A stretch of 64,000 nt of DNA, from contig NZ_BLLN01000003.1 in the NCBI RefSeq assembly GCF_011170125.1, positions 248,001-312,000 on the forward strand, in the 5' to 3' direction. Each line of letters begins with the position of its first letter. Position 1 is the first letter of the stretch. Source of the DNA: Streptomyces diastaticus subsp. diastaticus. Its GTDB lineage: Bacteria; Actinomycetota; Actinomycetes; Streptomycetales; Streptomycetaceae. Made by a program: the position numbers and the translations under genes. Positions 25,985 to 35,306 of the stretch are shown piece by piece. Under the pieces are notes generated by a model. The model had not been told where the DNA came from. It saw nothing but the letters and a program-made list of their open reading frames with translations, and searched no databases.

Positions 25985-26665
25985 TCAGCCCGCCAGCGGG
26001 CTCGTGTCGAGGTGGGCGAGGAGGTCGGCGGGGGTGTCGTAGACCGCGGCGGCGCCGGCCTCCTTGAGCTCGTCGGCGCCGACCCCGCCGGAGAGCAGCG
26101 CCGTGCAGGGGACGCCGACGCGGGCGGCCGAGATCACGTCCCAGACCGAGTCGCCGACGAAGTGGGCGCGGCCCGGCGGCACCCGGGCCTCCTCCAGAGC
26201 GGCCTCGACCAGGTCGGGGGCGGGTTTGCCGGAATCGACCTGATCGCTGTCGGTGGCGGCGAGGATGGCGTCGTCGGCGTCGATGGCGCGGCGCAGCGCG
26301 ACCAGGTCGTCGCCCCGTGCCGAGGAGGCGAGGACGACCCGCCAGCCGCGCCGGGCCAGCGCGCGCAGCAGGTCGGCGGCGCCGGGGACCGGCCGCAGCC
26401 GGTCGTGCCAGGTGGCGAAGAGCGTGGCGTGGGCGTCGCTGATCGCGGAGACGTGCTCCTCGGAGTGGCCGGGACCGATCAGGCGTTCGATGAGGTTGCC
26501 ACCGGACATGCCGATGAGCCGGTGGATGTCGCGGGTCGCCACCTTGTGTCCGGCCTGCCGGAACGCCTCCCACCAGGCGACGGTGTGGAAGTAGTTGGAA
26601 TCGACCAGTGTGCCGTCGACGTCGATGATCGCGGCGCGGGCCTGCTCGGGGGGTGGTGTGGTCAC
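25985..26665 (-). CDS. HAD-superfamily phosphatase
   Basis: 226 residues with all four HAD motifs: IIDVDGTLVDSN (nucleophile Asp) near residue 13, VVLASSA (motif II Ser/Thr), the Lys of DSGKPAPD (motif III) and HFVGDSVWDV (motif IV acidic pair). The cap is the helical C1 type found in phosphoglycolate-phosphatase-like enzymes. The gene lies 59 nt upstream of the formate dehydrogenase catalytic gene on the same strand and may share its transcript, though no functional link is known. GTG 26665 with an upstream GAGGTG is preferred to longer starts that lack a ribosome site. The substrate is unknown. Confidence 0.87.
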   Translation of the reverse strand: MTTPPPEQARAAIIDVDGTLVDSNYFHTVAWWEAFRQAGHKVATRDIHRLIGMSGGNLIERLIGPGHSEEHVSAISDAHATLFATWHDRLRPVPGAADLLRALARRGWRVVLASSARGDDLVALRRAIDADDAILAATDSDQVDSGKPAPDLVEAALEEARVPPGRAHFVGDSVWDVISAARVGVPCTALLSGGVGADELKEAGAAAVYDTPADLLAHLDTSPLAG

Positions 26666-26930
26666 GGCGGGCACCTCGCGGGGGAAGGCGGACACGGGCA
26701 CGGACTGCCGTTCCGTCTGCCCGGCGACCGTGCGGGAAACCTGACGCGAGTGGAACGGAACGATTCGCTCCACCCTTGCGAGCGTAGGCCGGGCCGGGGG
26801 AGGACGGCATCCGGAGCGCCAGGGTCCTGGCCGGGGCGGCACCCGGTGGATGAGTGCCCGGTCCTCGGGCAGCCGGAGTCCGGGAGGGCTGTCGGGGTTT
26901 CATCCTCCGCCAAACGGCAAAGCACCTCAT

Positions 26931-27899
26931 ATGGTGCAAATCGGATACACGATGATGACCGAGCAGGCAGGCCCCCGGCAGCTCGTGCGGGACGTGGTGA
27001 AGGCCGAGGAGGCCGGCTTCGACTTCTCCGTCACCTCCGACCACTACGCCCCCTGGCTGGTGGAGCAGGGCCACGCGCCGTACGCCTGGAGCGTCCTCGG
27101 CGCCGCCGCACAGGCCACCTCCCGCATTCCGCTCATGTCGTACGTGACCTGCCCGACGACCCGGTACCACCCCGCGGTCGTCGCCCAGAAGGCCGCGACC
27201 CTCCAGCTTCTCTCCGAGGGCCGCTTCCGGCTCGGGCTCGGTTCCGGCGAGAAGCTCAACGAGCACGTCGTCGGCGGGGGCTGGCCCGGGATCGCCGAGC
27301 GGCAGGACAAGTTCGACGAGGCCGTCCGGATCATCCGCTCCCTCCTCGACGGCGACACCCTGACCCACCACGGCGAACACTTCGACGTGGACGCGGCCAA
27401 GCTCTGGGACCTGCCCGACGAGCCGCCGCCGATCGGGGTCGCCGTCTCCGGCGAGTCCTCCTGCGCGCTGGCGGGCGAGCTGGCCGACCTGCTCATCGCC
27501 ACCGAGCCCAAGTCCGGGCTGATCGAGGCCTTCGAGCGGCACGGTGGAGCGGGAAAGCCCCGCGTCGGCCAGCTCCCGGTCTGCTGGGACCCCGACCGTG
27601 AGGCGGCGGTGCGCCGCGCCCACGCCCAGTTCCGCTGGTTCGGCGGTGGCTGGAAGGTCAACAGCGAGCTGCCCACCCCGGCCGCCTTCGCCGGAGCCAC
27701 CCAGTTCGTCCGCGAGGAGGACGTCGCCGCCTCCATCCCCTGCGGCGACGACGTCGGGGAGTTCGTGGAGGCCCTCAGGGCGTACCAGGACGCCGGGTTC
27801 ACCGAGATCGCCGTGGTCCAGGTGGGCGGCGACTCGCAGAGCGGCTTCCTCGACTGGGCCGGGTCCACCCTGCTCCCGGCGCTGCGCAGCAGGCTGTGA
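26931..27899 (+). CDS. LLM-class F420-dependent oxidoreductase
   Basis: 322 residues with a luciferase-like TIM barrel. The start MVQIGYTMMTEQAGPRQL, then VTSDHYAPWLVEQGHAPYAWSVLG near 36-59 and LGLGSGEKLNEH near 102-113, match the F420-family proteins related to F420-dependent glucose-6-phosphate dehydrogenase. The enzyme should transfer hydride between F420 and a small organic substrate that cannot be named from sequence. No Shine-Dalgarno or clear -10 box was found before the ATG, so the translation signal is uncertain. The stop overlaps the next gene's GTG by four bases (GTGA), which couples the two genes. Confidence 0.88.
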   Translation: MVQIGYTMMTEQAGPRQLVRDVVKAEEAGFDFSVTSDHYAPWLVEQGHAPYAWSVLGAAAQATSRIPLMSYVTCPTTRYHPAVVAQKAATLQLLSEGRFRLGLGSGEKLNEHVVGGGWPGIAERQDKFDEAVRIIRSLLDGDTLTHHGEHFDVDAAKLWDLPDEPPPIGVAVSGESSCALAGELADLLIATEPKSGLIEAFERHGGAGKPRVGQLPVCWDPDREAAVRRAHAQFRWFGGGWKVNSELPTPAAFAGATQFVREEDVAASIPCGDDVGEFVEALRAYQDAGFTEIAVVQVGGDSQSGFLDWAGSTLLPALRSRL

Positions 27900-28843
27900 G
27901 CGGCGGCCAGGGGGCGGGGGAGGACGGCGAGCGGCTCCGCGTCGGGCGGCGCGCCCTCACCGTCCACCGGCCCGGCAAAGTGCTCTATCCCGGCGACGGC
28001 CTCACCAAGGGCGACGTCGTCGGGTACTACCGGGCCGTCGCCCCGCACATGGTGCCCCACCTGCGCGAGCGCCCGCTCATGCTGGAGCGCCACCCCGAAG
28101 GCGTCGGCGAGCAGCCGCACTTCATGCAGAAGAACGCCGGCGCCCACTACCCCGGGTGGGTGCGCCGCGCGCCGATGGCCAAGGAGGGCGGCGGCACCGT
28201 CGACCACCCGGTCTGCGACGACGCCGCCACCCTCGTCTACCTCGCCGACCAGGCCGCGCTCACCTTCCACCGCTGGCTCTCCACCGTCGGGCGCCCGCAC
28301 CACCCGGACCTGCTCGTCCTCGATCTCGACCCGCCGGGCGACGACTTCGCGGCGGTCCGCGAGGCCGCCCTGCGCTTCCGCGACCTGCTCGCCGAGGTGG
28401 AGCTGGACCCGCTGCTGATGACCACCGGCTCGCGCGGACTGCACCTCGTCGTCCGCCTCGACGGCCGGGCCGGTCACGACACCGTCCGGGCCTTCGCCCA
28501 GGACGCCGCCGAGCTGCTGGCCTCCCGCCATCCCGACCGGCTCACCACCGCCGTCCGCAAGGGCCGGCGCGGCGACCGGCTCTTCCTCGACTCCGGCCGC
28601 AACGCCTACGCCCAGACCGCCGTGGCTCCCTGGTCCCTCCGCTCCCGCCCCGGCGCACCCGTCGCCGCGCCCCTGACCTGGGAGCAGCTCGACGACCCCG
28701 GCCTGGACGCCCGTACCTTCTCGCTCCGTGACCCGGACGGCGTACACGCGCACGCCGCCTCCCGGCCCTGGGCGAGGCCGCCGCGGCCGCGTGGGATCGC
28801 CGCGGCCGCGCGGCGGCTGGAGAAGCTGCGCCGCGGCGGCTGA
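27896..28843 (+). CDS. LigD-type polymerase/primase domain protein
   Basis: 315 residues forming a stand-alone LigD polymerase domain of the archaeo-eukaryotic primase fold, used in bacterial non-homologous end joining. Hallmarks are LTKGDVVGYYRAVAPHMVPHL near residue 38, the metal-binding pair LDLDPP near 142, and the third acidic region around TTGSRGLHLVVRL near 178. No ligase or phosphoesterase domain is attached and no ku gene is near, so it must act with partners encoded elsewhere. It starts with a GTG overlapping the F420 enzyme's stop codon, an arrangement whose biological reason is not obvious. The C-terminal Arg/Ala/Pro tail is low-complexity. Confidence 0.9.
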   Translation: MSGGQGAGEDGERLRVGRRALTVHRPGKVLYPGDGLTKGDVVGYYRAVAPHMVPHLRERPLMLERHPEGVGEQPHFMQKNAGAHYPGWVRRAPMAKEGGGTVDHPVCDDAATLVYLADQAALTFHRWLSTVGRPHHPDLLVLDLDPPGDDFAAVREAALRFRDLLAEVELDPLLMTTGSRGLHLVVRLDGRAGHDTVRAFAQDAAELLASRHPDRLTTAVRKGRRGDRLFLDSGRNAYAQTAVAPWSLRSRPGAPVAAPLTWEQLDDPGLDARTFSLRDPDGVHAHAASRPWARPPRPRGIAAAARRLEKLRRGG

Positions 28844-28890
28844 GATCCGGGCGCGACCCCTCGCGCGGCCGGATTGGCCCGTGTTGCGGG

Positions 28891-28915
28891 GTTTTACGGC
28901 CCGGGGGACGGTTAC
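28891..28915 (+). promoter_or_regulatory. Possible sigma-B-like promoter of the catalase operon
   Basis: GTTT at 28891-28894, a 15-nt spacer and GGTTAC at 28910-28915 fit the Streptomyces sigma-B-type pattern GNNT-N14-16-GGGTAY with one mismatch. It lies 55 nt before the catalase start, which has AGGAG at 28958-28962. Confidence 0.45.
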
Positions 28916-28970
28916 GCGAGTGAGAGCCCACCGGCCTCCAGCCCCCACGTGACCGCAGGAGACACACGGC

Positions 28971-31067
28971 ATGGCGGAGAACAAGGCCCCCGACCCCAAG
29001 CAGCGCCAGCGCGCCGAGGCGTACGCCCCCGACCCCGCCGGCGGCCCCATGACCACCGACCAGGGGGTGGTCGTCGAGCACACCGACGACGCCTTGCGCG
29101 CGGGTGAACGCGGGCCCACCCTCCTGGAGGACTTCCACTTCCGGGAGAAGATCACCCGCTTCGACCACGAGCGCATCCCGGAGCGGGTCGTCCACGCCCG
29201 GGGCGCCGGGGCGTACGGCTACTTCGAGCCGTACGCCTCCTGCGCGGAGTTCACCCGGGCCGCCTTCCTCCAGGACCCCGCCGTGCGCACCCCCGTCTTC
29301 GTCCGCTTCTCCACCGTGCAGGGGCCGCGCGGATCCGCCGACACCGTCCGCGACGTGCGCGGATTCGCGACGAAGTTCTACACCAGCGAGGGCAACTATG
29401 ACCTGGTCGGCAACAACTTCCCGGTCTTCTTCATCCAGGACGGCATCAAGTTCCCCGACTTCGTCCACGCGGTGAAGATGGAGCCGCACAACGAGATCCC
29501 CACCGGGGCCTCCGCCCACGACACCCTCTGGGACTTCGTCTCGCTCCAGCCGGAGACGCTGCACACCGTCATGTGGCTGATGTCCGACCGGGCCATCCCG
29601 CGCAGCTACCGCATGATGCAGGGCTTCGGGGTGCACACCTTCCGGTTCGTCGACGCCGGGGGCAAGGGCACCTTCGTCAAGTTCCACTGGAAGCCGAAAC
29701 TCGGCGTCCACTCCCTGGTCTGGGACGAGGCCCAGGAGGTGATGGGCCGCGACCCCGACTTCAACCGGCGCGACCTCTGGGAGACCATCGAGGCCGGCCA
29801 GTACCCCGAGTGGGAACTCGGTGTGCAGCTCGTGCCCGAACAGGACGAGCACCAGTTCGACTTCGACCTGCTCGACGCGACGAAGATCATCCCCGAGGAG
29901 CAGGTCCCCGTACGGCCCATCGGCCGCATGGTGCTCGACCGCAACCCGGACAACTTCTTCGCCGAGACCGAGCAGGTCGCCTTCTGCACCGCCAACGTCG
30001 TGCCCGGCATCGACTTCACCAACGACCCGCTGCTCCAGGCCCGCAACTTCTCCTACCTGGACACCCAGCTGATCCGGCTCGGGGGCCCCAACTTCGCCCA
30101 CATCCCGGTCAACCGGCCCGTGGTGGACGTCCGCAACAACCAGCGCGACGGCTACCACCAGGAGGAGATCCACCGGGGCGCCAACTACTCGCCCAACTCC
30201 CTGGGCGGCGGCTGTCCCGCGCTCGGCACCGTGGACGAGGGCGCCTACCGCCATCTCGCCGAACGCGTCGACGGCGTCAAGATCCGCAGGCGGAGCCCCA
30301 GCTTCGAGGACCACTACACCCAGGCCGCGATGTTCTGGCACTCCATGGCCGACTGGGAGAAGCGACACATCGTCGACGCCTTCCGCTTCGAACTCGGCAA
30401 GGTCGACGCCGTGCCGGTCCGCGAGCGCACCGTCGAGCAGCTGGCCCACGTCGACCACGAGCTGGCCACCGCCGTCGCCGAGGGCATCGGCGTGGCCGCG
30501 CCCACCCGCACGTCCACGCCGGACCCGCGGCCCTCCCCGGCCCTCAGCCTGGTGAACAACCAGGGTGAGAACACCATCGCCACCCGGCAGATCGCCCTGC
30601 TCGCCACCGACGGCGTCGACGCCCACCAGGCGTCCGTCCTCCGCGACACGCTGCGCGAACGCGGCGCCGTCGCCGAGGTGCTGGCGCCGCACGACGGCAC
30701 CGTCCGGGCCGCCGACGGCACCGCCCTGACCGTCGACCGGGCGCTGCCCACCGTCGCCGCCGTCCTGTACGACGCGGTGGTCCTCACCGGCGGCAGCGAG
30801 CCGGGTGACGGGGCAGACGGCGACGCGGCCCGCCGGTTCGTCCGCAACGCCTACCGCCACGGCAAGCCCGTCGCCGCCTACGGCCCCGCCACCACACTCC
30901 TGACCCGGCTGCTCCCCGACGAGGTGCGGCTGAGCACCCCCGACGGGGAGGTCACCGCCGACCGCGGCGTGGTCAGCGCGGGCACCGCCGACTCGCCCTT
31001 CACCGAGGAGTTCGTGAAGGCCGTCGCCGCCCACCGCTTCCGTGACCGCCCGGTGCCCCGGGACTGA
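28971..31067 (+). CDS. katE: Large-subunit monofunctional catalase, HPII type
   Basis: The 698-residue haem catalase (clade 2) decomposes hydrogen peroxide. The distal His is in [14 protein letters not shown] near residue 75, the distal Asn in [10 protein letters not shown] near 148, and the proximal haem-ligand Tyr in RNFSYLDTQ near 362. Beyond residue 530 the chain continues into a flavodoxin/glutamine-amidotransferase-like domain ([27 protein letters not shown]) found only in large catalases. All catalytic residues are intact. It heads a probable three-gene operon with two small proteins and carries its own ribosome site. Stress-type regulation is suggested by the promoter-like site upstream. 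Confidence 0.96.
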   Translation: MAENKAPDPKQRQRAEAYAPDPAGGPMTTDQGVVVEHTDDALRAGERGPTLLEDFHFREKITRFDHERIPERVVHARGAGAYGYFEPYASCAEFTRAAFLQDPAVRTPVFVRFSTVQGPRGSADTVRDVRGFATKFYTSEGNYDLVGNNFPVFFIQDGIKFPDFVHAVKMEPHNEIPTGASAHDTLWDFVSLQPETLHTVMWLMSDRAIPRSYRMMQGFGVHTFRFVDAGGKGTFVKFHWKPKLGVHSLVWDEAQEVMGRDPDFNRRDLWETIEAGQYPEWELGVQLVPEQDEHQFDFDLLDATKIIPEEQVPVRPIGRMVLDRNPDNFFAETEQVAFCTANVVPGIDFTNDPLLQARNFSYLDTQLIRLGGPNFAHIPVNRPVVDVRNNQRDGYHQEEIHRGANYSPNSLGGGCPALGTVDEGAYRHLAERVDGVKIRRRSPSFEDHYTQAAMFWHSMADWEKRHIVDAFRFELGKVDAVPVRERTVEQLAHVDHELATAVAEGIGVAAPTRTSTPDPRPSPALSLVNNQGENTIATRQIALLATDGVDAHQASVLRDTLRERGAVAEVLAPHDGTVRAADGTALTVDRALPTVAAVLYDAVVLTGGSEPGDGADGDAARRFVRNAYRHGKPVAAYGPATTLLTRLLPDEVRLSTPDGEVTADRGVVSAGTADSPFTEEFVKAVAAHRFRDRPVPRD

Positions 31068-31111
31068 ACCGACCCCTCGTACCGCCGACCCCACCGAAAG
31101 GGAGGCCCCAC

Positions 31112-31492
31112 GTGAGCCCCTCCGCCAACGGGACCCAGGTCCTCGTCGTCCTGACGGGCGCCGACGCCCACGACGCCCGCATCGTCTTCGACGCCCTGGG
31201 CACGGCCTTCGCGCCCGCCGGGCCCGAGGAGGGCCGCGCCGCCGCCGAGGACGACAAGGCGGGGGCCTCGCTGCTGCGCTCCGCCCTCTACGAGGCCGGC
31301 GAGCAGACCGGCCACCCCAAGGTGGCCGCGCCCCTGCGCACCGCCGTCAGCGTCACCCTCCAGGGCGACTACGGCGCGGTCGACCGGGTCAGCGAGACAC
31401 TCGCCGACGCCTTCCGCCTGGAACGGCTGGGCGAGGCGCCGGGCGACCAGGAGAAGGAAGTCGAACTGCGGCTCCACCCGCACGAGAGCTGA
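31112..31492 (+). CDS. Hypothetical small soluble protein downstream of catalase
   Basis: 126 residues, family not recognised. The GTG start has GGGAGG upstream, and the gene begins 44 nt after the catalase stop. The sequence starts with a hydrophobic strand-like segment (QVLVVLTGADAHDARIVFDALG) reminiscent of a Rossmann-like beta-alpha unit, then has a charged linker and two further amphipathic helices, and ends in an acidic/His tail. No cysteines and no membrane or signal segments are present. Its position between catalase and the next small gene suggests a stress-related role, but this is inference from context only. Confidence 0.7.
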   Translation: MSPSANGTQVLVVLTGADAHDARIVFDALGTAFAPAGPEEGRAAAEDDKAGASLLRSALYEAGEQTGHPKVAAPLRTAVSVTLQGDYGAVDRVSETLADAFRLERLGEAPGDQEKEVELRLHPHES

Positions 31493-31529
31493 CCGCCCGA
31501 CACAGCCCGACACAGAGAGGTGAGTACTG

Positions 31530-31781
31530 ATGCCCAGGGCACAGATCAAGGACGAGAAGACCTACCAGGCGATGCGCCGGGAGGGCGAGAGCAAGGAGAA
31601 GGCCGCCCGGGTCGCCAACAGCCGCGCGGGCGGCGGCTCCCCGGGCCGCAAGGGAGGCAAGGCCGGCACGTACGAGGACCGTTCCAAGCAGGACCTCTAC
31701 GAGCAGGCCAAGCGGGTCGGCATCGAGGGCCGGTCCCGGATGACCAAGGACCAGCTCATCGACGCCCTGCGCCACCACTGA
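31530..31781 (+). CDS. DUF7218/Rho-N-like small basic protein
   Basis: 83 residues. The N-terminal half (YQAMRREGESKEKAARVAN) is highly charged and matches the small plasmid-stabilisation-like or DUF7218 proteins common in actinomycetes. The C-terminal half (SKQDLYEQAKRVGIEGRSRMTKDQLIDALR) is a SAP/Rho N-terminal-type helix pair, often nucleic-acid binding. A Gly/Lys linker joins them. It is the last gene before a very strong terminator, 37 nt after the previous stop, with AGAGAGGTG as ribosome site. DNA or RNA binding is inferred. Such proteins are frequently found in stress operons. Confidence 0.8.
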   Translation: MPRAQIKDEKTYQAMRREGESKEKAARVANSRAGGGSPGRKGGKAGTYEDRSKQDLYEQAKRVGIEGRSRMTKDQLIDALRHH

Positions 31782-31790
31782 GCCCCATCC

Positions 31791-31833
31791 GCCGCCGGGC
31801 CGCCTCCCTTTCCCTGGGAGGCGGCCCGGCGGC
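31791..31833. terminator. Perfect 18-bp-stem bidirectional terminator
   Basis: Stem 31791-31808 pairs fully with 31816-31833 around a 7-nt loop. It stands between convergent genes ending at 31781 and 31846. Confidence 0.88.
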
Positions 31834-31845
31834 GTCGCGCCCGGC

Positions 31846-32895
31846 TCAGGCCGCGGCGGACCCGTGCCCGGCGAGCGGCGCCGTCGGCAGGCCGCCGTGC
31901 GAGCGCACCCCGCGCAGGAAGGCGTCCAGCGCCTCCGTCGCGCTGTGCCGCGGCTCCCAGCCCAGCTCGGTGCGGGCCCGCGCGCTGTCCATCAGCGGCA
32001 GCCGCAGCACCGCGTCGAACAGCCCCGGCGAGGCGCCCAGCGCCCGCAGCCGCCACCCGGCCGACAGCGCGGCCCGCGGCAGCGCCGGCGGCAGCTCCAG
32101 GGACCGGTTCTCCAGCATTCCGGCGAGGACCCGCCCGTCGATCACCGGGTCGGCGGCGAGGTTGAAGGGACCCCGCACCTCCTGGACGACGGCCCGCGCG
32201 TACGCGTCCGCCGCGTCGTCGGTGTGCAGCGCCTGGAACCGCAGCCCCCGCACGCCCGGCAGCACCGGCAGCAGGTCGGGGCGGAGCAGACGGCCGGGCA
32301 GCAGCCGGTGGCCGAAGATGCGCAACTGCTCCCCGGCGGCGCTCTCCTTGAACAGGAAGGCCGGCCGCATCCGCACCACCCGCACGTCCGGACGGTCCCG
32401 CTCGTAGGTGTCGAGCACCCGCTCCAGATACGCCTTCTCCCGCGTGTAGGCAGCGCCCGGCCAGCCGTGCGTCGGCCAGGACTCGTCGACCCGTGAGCCG
32501 TCGGCGGGGCCCGGCGCGTAGGCGCCGACCGAGGAGGCGTGGACCAGGGCGGGGACCCCGACCGTGGCGGCGGCCTCGAACACCCGCAGCGAACCCAGCA
32601 CGTTGGCCTCCCAGGTGACCGCCGGGTCCCGGGTCGGCTGGAACCGCCAGGCCAGGTGGACGACGGCGTCCGCCCCCTCGAAGAGCCGCAGCAGCCGCTC
32701 CGGCGCGTCGGCGGCGGTCAGGTCGGCGGCGGCCCACTCGGCCCCGGGGTAGGAGAGGCGGGGGGTGCGCCGGGCGAGACCGAGCGCCGACACGACCCGG
32801 GGCTCCTCTGCGAGGCGGCGCATCACACTGGTGCCGACGTTGCCGGTGGCGCCGGTGACGACCACCCGCAGGGGTTTGGGGGTGCTGCTGGTCAT
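31846..32895 (-). CDS. NAD-dependent epimerase/dehydratase (extended SDR)
   Basis: 349 residues. The Rossmann motif VTGATGNVGTSVMRRL starts near residue 13, VVHLAW near 77 is the extended-SDR substrate loop, and the catalytic pair is YTREK near 149, preceded by the Ser of VHASSVGAY near 116. This is the layout of UDP-sugar epimerases and related nucleotide-sugar or cinnamyl-type reductases. The C-terminal half varies, so the substrate is not predictable. The start has GGAGGAG with good spacing. It may be read together with the minus-strand genes upstream, though a 423-bp gap with a hairpin intervenes. Confidence 0.87.
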   Translation of the reverse strand: MTSSTPKPLRVVVTGATGNVGTSVMRRLAEEPRVVSALGLARRTPRLSYPGAEWAAADLTAADAPERLLRLFEGADAVVHLAWRFQPTRDPAVTWEANVLGSLRVFEAAATVGVPALVHASSVGAYAPGPADGSRVDESWPTHGWPGAAYTREKAYLERVLDTYERDRPDVRVVRMRPAFLFKESAAGEQLRIFGHRLLPGRLLRPDLLPVLPGVRGLRFQALHTDDAADAYARAVVQEVRGPFNLAADPVIDGRVLAGMLENRSLELPPALPRAALSAGWRLRALGASPGLFDAVLRLPLMDSARARTELGWEPRHSATEALDAFLRGVRSHGGLPTAPLAGHGSAAA

Positions 32896-33318
32896 GGGTA
32901 CTCCTCCTGCCGTGCGGCGGGACCGGCCGGGTCGGGGGTGTCCCGGCCGGGGCTGTGCTGGTGGGGAGGACGGGGCCGGCGCCCTCGGGCGGGGCGCGCA
33001 GCAGGGGCTGGGCGGCGGCGGGTGTGCCGGCCGCCGGGGTGGCGGCCTCGCACGCTGGGCCGGGACCGGAACACCCTGGCACCGGGCCTCCCCCGCCGCC
33101 CGCCCGGCTCAGCGTGGACCCGGTGTTCGGCGGGGGGAGCCCGTCGTCCGGGGCGGCATGGGCGCAGGCCGGCGGTCTCGCGCGGGAAGCCGCCGAGCGG
33201 CAGCCGGGCCCGCCGGGGGCGGCGGGGCGGACCCGGGCCGGTCCTCGGCCGCCTCCCGAGGAGGGGGAGGCGGACCGCGCGGCACGCGACCCGCCTGCCC
33301 CGGAGGTGGCCCGGACCA
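32896..33318. other. Intergenic region with a hairpin
   Basis: 423 bp of low-complexity GC-rich sequence between two minus-strand SDR genes. A 9-bp stem (32923-32931 with 32942-32950) may be a weak terminator or leader structure for the epimerase gene. No gene was recognised. Confidence 0.45.
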
Positions 33319-34203
33319 CTACAGCGGCTGCCCGCCCGTCACGTTCATGATCTCTCCGGTGATGTAACTGGCCTGGTCGGAGGCGAGGAAGACGTAGGCC
33401 GGGGCCAGTTCGGCGGGCTGGGCGGCGCGGCCCAGCGGCGACTGGGCGCCGAACTCCTCGGTACTGGGCATCGTCGAGGGGATCAGCGGCGTCCAGACCG
33501 GGCCCGGTGCCACCGCGTTGACCCGGATGCCGTCGTCGGCGAGCATCTGCGCGAGCCCGTGCGTGAAGGTGACGATGGCCCCCTTGCTCATGGCGTAGTC
33601 GAGCAGGTGCGGGGAGGGCTGGAAGCCCTGCACGGACGTGGTGTTGATGATGGAGGAGCCCGCACGCAGGTGCGGGCGGGCCTCGCGGCAGAGCCAGAAC
33701 ATCGCGTACAGGTTGGTCCGCATCACCCGGTCGAACTGCTCGGTGCTGATCGCCTCGATCCCGTCGGGCTGCGACATCTGGTAGGCCGCGTTGTTCACCA
33801 GCAGGTCCAGGCCGCCCAGTTCGGCGACGGTCCGGGCGACCAGTTCGCGGCAGACCTCCTCGTCGCGGATGTCGCAGGGCACCGCGACACCGGTGCGGCC
33901 GGCCTCGGTGATCAGGCGCAGGGTGGTGCGCGCCTCGTCGCGTTCCTCGGGCAGGTGGGCGAAGACGATGTCGGCCCCCTCGCGGGCGAAGGCCACCGCG
34001 ACGGCTCGTCCGATCCCGGAGTCTCCGCCGGTCAGCAGCACCCTCCGGTCGCGCAGCAGCCCCCGGCCGCGGTAGCTCTCCTCGCCATGGTCCGGTTCGG
34101 GGTCCATGCGCGGGGTGCTCCCGGGGTGCCGCTGTGCCTGCTCGGGCTGGGGCGGGCGCGGGCGGGGGGCCGCGGGGTCCTGATCGCCTCGGGGGTCGGT
34201 CAT
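33319..34203 (-). CDS. SDR-family oxidoreductase, YghA/YdaD-like
   Basis: 294 residues. A Pro/Gln-rich head of about 45 residues precedes a classical SDR domain: LLTGGDSGIGRAVAVAFAREGADI near 57, NNAA near 142, catalytic Ser in INTTSVQG near 188 and YAMSK near 203. The head plus TGGDSGIG is typical of YghA/YdaD general-stress dehydrogenases. NADP(H) or NAD(H) cannot be decided. It lies 62 nt after the haem-oxygenase-like gene and has AAGGGAG upstream, so it may be the last gene of that operon. Confidence 0.9.
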   Translation of the reverse strand: MTDPRGDQDPAAPRPRPPQPEQAQRHPGSTPRMDPEPDHGEESYRGRGLLRDRRVLLTGGDSGIGRAVAVAFAREGADIVFAHLPEERDEARTTLRLITEAGRTGVAVPCDIRDEEVCRELVARTVAELGGLDLLVNNAAYQMSQPDGIEAISTEQFDRVMRTNLYAMFWLCREARPHLRAGSSIINTTSVQGFQPSPHLLDYAMSKGAIVTFTHGLAQMLADDGIRVNAVAPGPVWTPLIPSTMPSTEEFGAQSPLGRAAQPAELAPAYVFLASDQASYITGEIMNVTGGQPL

Positions 34204-34265
34204 CGTGGGCTCCCTTCGGTCGGGGGACAGATCGGTCGGTGGGACGGTTCGGTGGGGACCGGCGG

Positions 34266-35306
34266 TCAGGCGGGCTCGGCCACCGCGTCGGCGTGGTGGC
34301 CGGGGAGCAGGGCGCTGCGGCCGTGTGCCCAGGCGTCGAGCAGCACGGCGCCGAGCCGGTCCTCCACCAGGGAGGTGGCGGCCGCGCCGAAGGCGATGTC
34401 GGCGTCGAGCTCCGGCTCGTCGGCGAGCAGCCCGGCCACCACGTCGCGGCGCACCACCTGCTCGTGGACGGCGTCCGCCTCGACGTGCTCCTCGTAGAAG
34501 CGGACCGCCGCCGGCCCCGCTCCCGCCTTGCGCAGCGCGTCCGCCAGCCGCCGCGAGCCGGGTGGCGAGGTCACCTCGACGGCGGCGAAGTGGCCGACCA
34601 GCGCGCCGCGCAGGGCCCGGTGCAGGCCGAAGAGCGACATGAGGTTGACGGTGGTGAGGGCGGCGGCCGGGGCCGCGTCCAGGTAGTGGCCGTAGGCCGG
34701 CTCCAGGCCCAGGTCGGCCATCAGCTCGGCGTAGAGCCGGGCGTGCACGTCCTCGGCGCGCCCCGCCCCGAACTCGTCGTACTCCACCGCGACCAGCCCC
34801 GCCTTGGCCCGGCCGTGCAGCCGGGGGATCATCCAGGCGTGCGGGTCGGCCTCCTTGAGGTGGTAGAGGGAGCGCAGGGCCGCGTACTCGCGCAGCTCGG
34901 GCAGCCGGTGGGTGCGGCGCAGGTGGTGGCTGACGCTGCCCGGCTGATGACCGGCCGGCTCCACGAGCAGGGCGTCCAGGGCCGCCTCGGCGCTCTCCGG
35001 GCGCTCCGCGTCGGCGCGCAGGGCGGCCAGGAAGGGCTGCTCCAGGGTGGCGCGCAGGGCGAGCAGTTCGGGGTCCCACTCGCGGCTGTCGTCGGCGGGG
35101 GCGCCCGCGAAGCCCTGGTAGTGGAGTTCGTAGAGGACGTACAGGGCGAGCTGGAGATCGTCGCCGTACGGGTCGGCGGTGGCCTCGGCGCCGCCGGTGA
35201 CAGGGGAGCCGCCGGAGCGCAGCGCCTCCACCACGCCCGCGGACACGGGGCCGCGTGGCTCGGGGAGCCGGGGCCGGGTGAGCCGGGAGTCGGCGGGCGT
35301 GGTCAT
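34266..35306 (-). CDS. Iron-containing redox enzyme family protein (haem-oxygenase-like fold)
   Basis: 346 residues, helical throughout. A mid-protein segment (HLKEADPHAWMIPRLHGRAKAGLVAVEYDEFGAG) and a later EEHVEADAVHE segment near 285 supply Glu and His residues arranged as in the diiron haem-oxygenase-like oxidase group (Haem_oxygenas_2). Members use iron and oxygen on small substrates; the specific reaction here is unknown. The start has GAGGAGGA upstream and overlaps the stop of the CDGSH gene by four bases (ATGA), so it is translationally coupled to an iron-sulphur protein. That pairing suggests a redox or iron-handling role, which is inference. Confidence 0.82.
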   Translation of the reverse strand: MTTPADSRLTRPRLPEPRGPVSAGVVEALRSGGSPVTGGAEATADPYGDDLQLALYVLYELHYQGFAGAPADDSREWDPELLALRATLEQPFLAALRADAERPESAEAALDALLVEPAGHQPGSVSHHLRRTHRLPELREYAALRSLYHLKEADPHAWMIPRLHGRAKAGLVAVEYDEFGAGRAEDVHARLYAELMADLGLEPAYGHYLDAAPAAALTTVNLMSLFGLHRALRGALVGHFAAVEVTSPPGSRRLADALRKAGAGPAAVRFYEEHVEADAVHEQVVRRDVVAGLLADEPELDADIAFGAAATSLVEDRLGAVLLDAWAHGRSALLPGHHADAVAEPA

